A stretch of 8,914 nt of DNA from Deltaproteobacteria bacterium (GTDB lineage: Bacteria > Bdellovibrionota > UBA1018 > UBA923). Positions within the stretch are counted from its first letter, which is position 1. Every line of letters begins with the position of its first letter. Made by a program: the position numbers and the translations under genes. This document shows positions 1-8,914 of this stretch, piece after piece. The notes below the pieces were generated by a model. That model ran no database searches, was not told where the DNA came from, and saw only the letters and a list, made by a program, of their open reading frames with translations. The stretch is taken from contig JACQAW010000353.1 in NCBI GenBank assembly GCA_016194725.1, positions 1 through 8,914 of the forward strand, written 5' to 3'.

Positions 1-555
1 GAAGTTTCCATCCACGCCGGTGCCAAACTCCAAAGGCGCCGGTACCACGGGCCCACCGCAGCTTACCGCTGCGTTGGCGTTGAAGGCCGCCGGCACGACA
101 ACCGTGGTTGGCGTGACATCGCCGGTAACTGCGGTGCCCAGAAAAAAAGCGACGCCACCGTTGCCGGCGGCCGATTTCAAAGGATCAGACGAATCAGAGC
201 ACGCGCCGGGCAGTCCGTAGGCTTCGAAGGTCAAAGATTTGCCCAAAGGCACCAGGATGGGAATTGGCGTTCCAATACCGTTTACCGGCAGGCTCACCAC
301 GCCGCTATCCACCGTCGTGCAGATCTTCTGGCTGGGAATGAGGTCACTGCGCGCGTTGACAAAAAAACAGCCCAGGTCGGAAAGCGCTTGTGGGGTGGAC
401 AGCAGCGAAAAGGGCAGCTCAAAAGTGGTGGCCTGACCCTGGGGCGAAAGGCGAATGGAAAGAGCGGGATCGGTACCCTTAGGCTGCAAGGAGCAGGACA
501 GTTGAAGAAATGCGGCCGCGATAGGAATTGCGGCGCATGTCCGGCGACCGATCAT
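1..555 (-). CDS. Unrecognised exported protein or lipoprotein, N-terminal 185 residues (3' end outside the window)
   Basis: Reading leftward from the ATG at 553-555, the frame stays open for 185 codons and runs off the left edge, so this is the N-terminal part of a gene. An in-frame TAG lies four codons upstream, so this ATG is the first possible ATG. The N-terminus looks like a Sec signal: MIGRR, then a hydrophobic run (AAIPIAAAFLQL), then SCS. Cys21 could be a lipidation site, but position -3 is Gln rather than Leu/Val/Ile, so the lipobox is imperfect and cleavage by signal peptidase I is possible. The mature part is rich in Gly, Pro, Val, Thr and Ser and has further Cys at about 63, 79, 119 and 166, as in an extracytoplasmic beta-rich protein. 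I recognise no family or catalytic motif. The start is 40 bases after the secA stop on the same strand, so it may be cotranscribed with secA. No strong ribosome binding site is visible. Confidence 0.72.
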   Translation of the reverse strand, partial: MIGRRTCAAIPIAAAFLQLSCSLQPKGTDPALSIRLSPQGQATTFELPFSLLSTPQALSDLGCFFVNARSDLIPSQKICTTVDSGVVSLPVNGIGTPIPILVPLGKSLTFEAYGLPGACSDSSDPLKSAAGNGGVAFFLGTAVTGDVTPTTVVVPAAFNANAAVSCGGPVVPAPLEFGTGVDGNF

Positions 556-595
556 TCCGCGAAACTAGCAATGATTCCTATTTGAAGCAATGCGA

Positions 596-3238
<2,643 letters not shown>

Positions 3239-3307
3239 AGTTAGTACTGGAAAAGGTAGCATAGCGACTCGGGCCGGGCAACGAAATCTGCCGAAATCTC
3301 GAAGCTT

Positions 3308-4579
3308 TCAGCGCGATCGGCAGAGAGCCGGCTGGTCCAATATGTACCAGCAGGGGTCGACCGGAAGCCCGTTGGCGTGGACCTCGTAATGGCAATGCGG
3401 GCCGGTCGAATGCCCCGTGTTGCCTACCGCGGCGATGCGTTGGCCACGGCGCACTTTTTCGCCGGCATTCACGTACAGCTTGGAGTTGTGGGCAAAGCGC
3501 GTTTCGATGCCATTGCCATGGTCGATGATGACTATTTTGCCATAGCCTGGCTTCACGCCGCCGAAGACGACCGTTCCATCGGCGGGGGCCACCACGTCGG
3601 CGCCGTAGCGGTTGGCGATGTCGATGCCTTCGTGCATCTTGCGGCGGCTGTCATAGGGAGAAATGCGCACGCCATAATCGCTGGTAATGTAACCCAGCGT
3701 CGGAATACGGGTGGGCGTGCTGGCCAGGAGCGCACGCTTTTCGCCCAATCTTTCCAGAATATCTTGAGTTTCCTGCTCGGTGGCCAAAGCGAACTTGTCG
3801 ACTTCATCGTAGGCCGAGTCGAGCTTTTCAAACTCGGTTTTGACGAAAATGCTGCTGTCGGCGTCGGTGAGCGTAAAGGCCTCACCGGTTTCGTTCATCA
3901 GCGCGGCAAGCAGGGTCAGGCGCTTGGAGCGCGCTGCTTCATAAATTTCGCTGGTCGTGCGCGGCACCGGGGGGCTTGCGGCTGGAGAATCTTCGCTGGC
4001 GTCGCCAGGGGCCGCTGCCGCGACGTCGGTGTCGGCCTCGTCGGCCGCGGGCGTGACCGGAAACTTTTTCGTGGCGGGCAGGGTGGTGCGGTTCATCGTC
4101 TCGTCGATCGAGGACGAGGAGCCGCCTTTGTCTCCTTTTTCCGGCTTGTCGGGAACCGCATTGGACGGCGGTGCCACGACGGGCGTGGGCTGGGTGGGAG
4201 CGGGCGCCATGATGTTCGGCAGATGCTGCGCCGGCACTGCTGCTGCGGGCAGGCTTCCAGTGTCTTCGATGTTGGTGATAATGCGTAGTTTGGTGACGAA
4301 CGTTTTCACCCGGTCCAGCGTGTTTTCCATCGTCACCATCTTGGTCTTGAAAACCTGCACGCTCTGGCGCAGCTCGCGGTTTTCGATCTTGAGCTTTTTG
4401 TTCTCGTTGATCTGGTTCATGACGTTGGCGTAGTCTAGCACCATAATGGTGGCCAGCACCGCCAGAAAAGCCAGCGACAGGATGCCGCCTTTGAAAATGG
4501 CGCTCGGAATGACGACCTTGCGCACTTGCTGGCTTTTCTCGGGCACGACCATGACGGTGAAAAACTTGTTGGACGCCAT
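3308..4579 (-). CDS. Membrane-anchored M23 (LytM-type) metallopeptidase with coiled coil
   Basis: Predicted zinc endopeptidase acting on peptidoglycan cross-links, or a LytM-type factor, facing the periplasm. The 423 residues read in order: a short basic N-terminus (about 1-27), one hydrophobic membrane segment (about 28-49), a charged heptad-like coiled coil (about 52-100), a low-complexity Pro/Ala/Thr/Ser linker (about 107-207), a second helical stretch (about 208-285), and a C-terminal LytM domain (about 295-415). The catalytic set is complete: zinc ligands His316 and Asp320 (HEGID) and His397 (GPHCH), with His364 (RFAHNS) and His395 as the other active-site histidines. It should therefore be active, unlike degenerate EnvC/NlpD-type activators. 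The usual HLS is HNS here. No signal-peptidase site is evident, so it is probably a type II anchored protein. The ATG lies 7 bases after the PP2C stop and 69 bases ahead of secA, suggesting one transcript. M23 genes next to secA occur in other deltaproteobacteria as I recall. Confidence 0.9.
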   Translation of the reverse strand: MASNKFFTVMVVPEKSQQVRKVVIPSAIFKGGILSLAFLAVLATIMVLDYANVMNQINENKKLKIENRELRQSVQVFKTKMVTMENTLDRVKTFVTKLRIITNIEDTGSLPAAAVPAQHLPNIMAPAPTQPTPVVAPPSNAVPDKPEKGDKGGSSSSIDETMNRTTLPATKKFPVTPAADEADTDVAAAAPGDASEDSPAASPPVPRTTSEIYEAARSKRLTLLAALMNETGEAFTLTDADSSIFVKTEFEKLDSAYDEVDKFALATEQETQDILERLGEKRALLASTPTRIPTLGYITSDYGVRISPYDSRRKMHEGIDIANRYGADVVAPADGTVVFGGVKPGYGKIVIIDHGNGIETRFAHNSKLYVNAGEKVRRGQRIAAVGNTGHSTGPHCHYEVHANGLPVDPCWYILDQPALCRSR

Positions 4580-4586
4580 GTCGCTG

Positions 4587-5336
4587 CTACACCACGCGAA
4601 CGACGACGGCCGTTACGTTGTCGTCGCCGCCGTGAGCATTTGCCGATTCGATGAGTTTTTTGACGGCGCCCTCGAGCGAGTCCTGCCTGAAGACATACTC
4701 GTCGACGATGTCGCGGATATCCGTATCTTCGACCATGCCCGACAGGCCGTCGCTGCACACGACAAATACGTCGCCGGGGTGGGGCTCGAGCTGGTAGACG
4801 TCCACGTCGACGTCTGACTCAAAGCCAACAGAGCGCGTGATGACGTTTTTCATGCGATCGGTTTTGAGCTGCGCGCGCGAGATGAGCCCGGCCCGCAGCT
4901 TCTCCTGAACTAATGAGTGGTCGCGCGTGACCTGCCAGATCCGATTGGGGTGCAGCATGTAGCAGCGGCTGTCGCCCACGTGGCCCACGTAAAGTTTTTC
5001 ACCGCTGAAATACATGGCCACGCAGGTGGTGCCCATGCCTTGCAGGGTCGCGTCGATGGTGCCGCGCGCCTGAATGGCCTGGTTGGCGGCCAGCACGGCT
5101 CTTTGGATGCGCACAGCGGGGTCGCCCGTGTTTTGGCTGCCTTCGCCCGTTTTGAAAAATTCGCCAATCGTGTGCACGGCCAGATAGCTGGCTGTTTCGC
5201 CGCCTTTATGGCCGCCCATTCCATCAGCCACGACGAACAAGCGCATCTCGGGAACCAGAATGAAGTTATCCTGGTTCTGCTTTCGCTTCATTCCCACATG
5301 AGAAAAGCCTGCTGCTTTGAGTCGCAATCCGGGCAT
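4587..5336 (-). CDS. PP2C-family (PPM/Stp1-like) Ser/Thr protein phosphatase
   Basis: Predicted soluble metal-dependent phosphatase that removes phosphate from Ser/Thr on proteins, usually opposing Hanks-type kinases. From the ATG at 5334-5336 it is 249 residues, a complete minimal PP2C domain with no membrane segment or extra domain. The metal-binding and catalytic motifs are all present: NQDN (Asp23, with Gln where many relatives have Glu), VADGMGG (Asp38), VGHVGDSR (Asp122), TRDHS, CSDGL (Asp196) and GGDDN (Asp238/Asp239). The frame is also open to a TTG at 5355-5357, which overlaps the stop of the upstream PmbA-family gene as TTGA and would add seven residues. I prefer the ATG because of its start codon and the G-rich GGGGG just before it, but translational coupling from the TTG is possible. 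The downstream M23 gene starts 7 bases after its stop. No Hanks-type kinase is in the window, so the cognate kinase and substrate are unknown. Confidence 0.93.
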   Translation of the reverse strand: MPGLRLKAAGFSHVGMKRKQNQDNFILVPEMRLFVVADGMGGHKGGETASYLAVHTIGEFFKTGEGSQNTGDPAVRIQRAVLAANQAIQARGTIDATLQGMGTTCVAMYFSGEKLYVGHVGDSRCYMLHPNRIWQVTRDHSLVQEKLRAGLISRAQLKTDRMKNVITRSVGFESDVDVDVYQLEPHPGDVFVVCSDGLSGMVEDTDIRDIVDEYVFRQDSLEGAVKKLIESANAHGGDDNVTAVVVRVV

Positions 5337-5353
5337 ATCCCCCAATTGTGGGG

Positions 5354-6694
5354 TCAAGCACCGCTGATTGCAAGTTTTGAAACCAGCAGACTCGGGGCCC
5401 CGACGCTTCCCCAGAATCGCATATCCGAGCCCACGTCGGCCACGTCGTGCAGAAGATCGACCAGGTTGCCCGCGATCGCAAAGCCTTTAACCGGGGTGGT
5501 CAGGCGCCCACCCTCGATCAGCACGCCGCTCGCACCCACGGAAAACTCACCGGTGACCGGATTTGCCGTGTGCAGCCCGAGCAGGTCAGTAATGTAGACG
5601 CCCTTGCCGGCATCGGCTACCAGCATGTCAAAGCTGCGTGAGCCGGGTTTAAGATACACATTGGTTGTGCCCACGCCAGGCGGGCTTTTCACGCCGCCGC
5701 GCGAGCTGTTGCCCGTGGTGGCTGTCTTGTGTTTGCGCGCGTAATACAGGTCATAAATGAAGTTGGCGATCACGCCGCCGTCGACCAAGGTGGTCAGGCG
5801 GGCCGGCTGTCCTTCGCCATCGAAGGGCTGGGTCGAGGTGCCGTCGGTAAGCAATCCGTCGTCGACGATAGTCAGCTTCGGTGAAAACAGCTTCTCGCCT
5901 TTTTTGCCTACGAGCAGCGAAAAATTCTTGTCGATACTTTCGGCCGAAAAAGAACCGGATAGAAAACCGAGCAGGTCGGCCACGACCGAGTTCTTCAGCA
6001 CCACCGGGCAGGTCATCGTGGGCGCCTGGCCGGCGTGCAGGCCTTCAAGCGCATTGCGCGCAGCGGTTATCGCGACCTCGCCCGCACCACTGCCCATGAT
6101 GTTGGCAAGTTTGGTGGAATAGCGCCCGTCGCTGCCCATTTCGGCGTCGTCATCCTCTTCAGCAACGCATGTCAGGCTTGCGCCGAACACGGTCATCTCG
6201 TGGCGAAGCTGCTTGCCCGTACTGTCAAGCAGGATGGATTCGCCCCGCGCCTCATTAAAGCTCGATTTACGCACGCGTTTGATGCGTGGATCCTGACGTT
6301 TGGCGTCGGCTTCAACGCCGCGGGCGATTTCGATCTTCTGCTCCAGAGAAACCTCGAGGCCCTGGCGATCATAATTCTCAACTTTGGGGTAACTTAGTCC
6401 GGTAAAAGGAATCAGATCGTTTAGCGGATCTGCCGGCATGAGCTCGGCGATTTCCAGAGCCGTACGCATGGCAAGTTCTACCGCGTTGCGAGACAAATCG
6501 AAGGTATAGGCGAAACCCATCCTGTGATTCTTTAACGTTCGTATCGCTATTCCCTGATCGGTCGAGCGTGAAAGATGGTCCAGCTTTCCATCGTTAATCT
6601 CGATACCTAAGCTCGACGACTTCTCGAATGCCAGTTCGAATTTGTCGACTTCGAGGGACTTCAATTTCGTGACGCAGAATTCTAATATTTCCAT
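5354..6694 (-). CDS. pmbA: PmbA/TldE-type subunit of the TldD/TldE metalloprotease family
   Basis: TldD and TldE (PmbA) form a heteromeric protease that in E. coli trims the microcin B17 precursor and degrades the CcdA antitoxin. This 446-residue product has the family's usual length and pattern: an N-terminal half ending near residue 220, a core containing QPFDGEG (about 289-295) and TATTGNSSRGG (about 324-334), and a C-terminal ITDLLG...TGEFSVGASG...IEGG block (about 368-396). It has no HExxxH zinc motif, the metal site of TldD. The only HE is His165-Glu166, without the second His. It therefore matches the TldE/PmbA side and probably needs a TldD partner, which is not in the window. The ATG at 6692-6694 is the only well-placed start, but no Shine-Dalgarno precedes it. 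Instead a 7-bp inverted repeat abuts the start codon. Its stop lies just before the PP2C start, and it heads the leftward gene run. Confidence 0.9.
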   Translation of the reverse strand: MEILEFCVTKLKSLEVDKFELAFEKSSSLGIEINDGKLDHLSRSTDQGIAIRTLKNHRMGFAYTFDLSRNAVELAMRTALEIAELMPADPLNDLIPFTGLSYPKVENYDRQGLEVSLEQKIEIARGVEADAKRQDPRIKRVRKSSFNEARGESILLDSTGKQLRHEMTVFGASLTCVAEEDDDAEMGSDGRYSTKLANIMGSGAGEVAITAARNALEGLHAGQAPTMTCPVVLKNSVVADLLGFLSGSFSAESIDKNFSLLVGKKGEKLFSPKLTIVDDGLLTDGTSTQPFDGEGQPARLTTLVDGGVIANFIYDLYYARKHKTATTGNSSRGGVKSPPGVGTTNVYLKPGSRSFDMLVADAGKGVYITDLLGLHTANPVTGEFSVGASGVLIEGGRLTTPVKGFAIAGNLVDLLHDVADVGSDMRFWGSVGAPSLLVSKLAISGA

Positions 6695-6716
6695 AAGTTA
6701 GATGTGAGGCTAACTT
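6695..6716. repeat. Perfect 7-bp inverted repeat next to the pmbA start (AAGTTAG-N8-CTAACTT)
   Basis: The arms are 6695-6701 and 6710-6716 with an 8-base spacer (ATGTGAGG). The left arm touches the pmbA start codon. The right arm enters the -35 element of the proposed prkA promoter. In the leftward transcript it could fold into a 7-bp hairpin directly before AUG, where a Shine-Dalgarno would normally be. In DNA it could be an operator for a dimeric regulator. A further CTAACT occurs at 6748-6753 near the expected prkA transcription start. The function is inferred; only the symmetry is seen. Confidence 0.6.
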
Positions 6717-6737
6717 TACATTGGCGAGTTTGTAAAG
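6714..6737. repeat. Perfect 7-bp inverted repeat in the divergent promoter region (CTTTACA-N10-TGTAAAG)
   Basis: The arms are 6714-6720 and 6731-6737, separated by 10 bases. The centre-to-centre spacing of 17 bases is more than one helical turn. It overlaps the proposed prkA -35 element and the spacer before its -10. It also shares three bases with the neighbouring 6695-6716 repeat. It could be a regulator site, or simply the result of promoter-like hexamers facing each other on both strands. Confidence 0.5.
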
Positions 6738-6743
6738 GTACAA
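6715..6743 (-). promoter_or_regulatory. Weaker candidate promoter for the leftward pmbA run
   Basis: On the minus strand, TTGTAC (6743 to 6738; 4 of 6) is followed by 17 bases and then TGTAAA (6720 to 6715; 4 of 6). A start near 6708 would leave a leader of roughly 14 bases. Its -10 coincides with the -35 of the prkA promoter and vice versa, so the two could not be occupied at once. The matches are modest and the call is tentative. Confidence 0.3.
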
Positions 6744-6744
6744 T
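6715..6744 (+). promoter_or_regulatory. Proposed sigma-70-like promoter for prkA
   Basis: TTTACA at 6715-6720 (5 of 6 to TTGACA), an 18-base spacer, and TACAAT at 6739-6744 (5 of 6 to TATAAT). Transcription would begin near 6751, giving a very short leader that still includes the whole ribosome binding site. The position and match quality make it the best promoter in the window. Alternative sigma factors, which control prkA homologues in some bacteria, were not ruled out. Confidence 0.6.
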
Positions 6745-6756
6745 GGGCTAACTCTT

Positions 6757-6763
6757 GGAGGAG
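6757..6763 (+). promoter_or_regulatory. Strong ribosome binding site for prkA
   Basis: GGAGGAG ends four bases before the ATG at 6768, the clearest Shine-Dalgarno in the window. It fixes the prkA start and contrasts with the weak or absent sites before the leftward genes. Confidence 0.85.
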
Positions 6764-6767
6764 AAAC

Positions 6768-8863
<2,096 letters not shown>

Positions 8864-8867
<4 letters not shown>

Positions 8868-8914
8868 TTTATAATATCAAGAGGGACCATTCCCGCTTCC
8901 GATCGATCGTCAAA
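8864..8914 (+). CDS. DUF444 (YeaH/YhbH-like) protein, first 17 codons only
   Basis: An ATG at 8864-8866 overlaps the prkA stop by four bases (ATGA) and opens a frame to the right edge: MIYNIKRDHSRFRSIVK. As I recall, the I-x-x-DHSRF-x-x-IV pattern is the usual beginning of deltaproteobacterial DUF444 proteins, which lie next to prkA and often ahead of a spoVR homologue. GAAGAGG just before the ATG can serve as its ribosome binding site, and translational coupling with prkA is likely. The family has a von Willebrand A-like region and no settled biochemical role. E. coli YeaH is linked to YeaG in nitrogen starvation. Identification rests on 17 residues plus gene order. Confidence 0.72.

Noticed and set aside
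20..585. Several overlapping short plus-strand frames at the left edge
   Set aside because: They overlap each other in different frames. The minus-strand frame across the same bases is open for 185 codons and starts with a convincing export signal.
567..592. AGCAATG repeated 19 bases apart in and beside the secA-downstream gap
   Set aside because: Two 7-base direct copies without symmetry do not form a terminator hairpin or a recognisable site.
3282..3299. Direct repeat CGAAATCT-GC-CGAAATCT in the gap before secA
   Set aside because: Only two 8-base copies, with no dyad symmetry and no promoter element attached; it is likely chance or too small to interpret.
3377..4288. A 303-codon open frame on the plus strand, antisense to the M23 gene
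   Set aside because: The M23 frame has full catalytic motifs and sensible domain order. The antisense product is Gly/Arg/Val-rich with no motif.

Overview
The window is a dense, GC-rich stretch of bacterial chromosome carrying ordinary housekeeping and stress genes. It shows no transposase, integrase, CRISPR array, tRNA or rRNA. The gene content suggests a Gram-negative proteobacterium in the broad sense. SecA, a LytM-type peptidase anchored by one membrane segment, a secreted or lipidated protein and the PrkA/DUF444 pair fit a deltaproteobacterial lineage (Myxococcota, Desulfobacterota or Bdellovibrionota type). That placement rests on remembered family resemblance, not on a search.

Layout. 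Five genes run leftward from about 6694 to the left edge: a PmbA/TldE-family protein (5354-6694), a PP2C-type Ser/Thr phosphatase (4587-5336), a membrane-anchored M23 peptidase (3308-4579), SecA (596-3238) and an unrecognised protein with an N-terminal export signal that runs off the left edge (1-555). The gaps between them are short, about 7 to 70 bases, and no convincing terminator lies between them, so they may form one operon. Two genes run rightward: a PrkA-family AAA+ protein (6768-8867) and, overlapping its stop by ATGA, the first 17 codons of a DUF444 (YeaH/YhbH-like) protein that is cut by the right edge.

The control point is the 73-base divergent gap between the PmbA homologue and prkA (6695-6767). 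It holds a good sigma-70-like promoter and a strong ribosome binding site for prkA, a weaker promoter candidate reading the other way from nearly the same bases, and two perfect 7-bp inverted repeats that nearly abut (AAGTTAG-N8-CTAACTT and CTTTACA-N10-TGTAAAG). This is the most interesting non-coding element in the window.

Functionally, the leftward genes combine protein export (SecA), cell-wall hydrolysis or its regulation (M23), signalling by dephosphorylation (PP2C) and a TldD/TldE-type peptidase subunit. The rightward genes are the start of the conserved PrkA-DUF444(-SpoVR) stress module. No gene here is a clearly new system. The points worth a second look are the divergent control region, the placing of a phosphatase opposite a PrkA kinase/AAA+ gene, the TldE-type subunit without a TldD beside it, and the unrecognised exported protein after secA.
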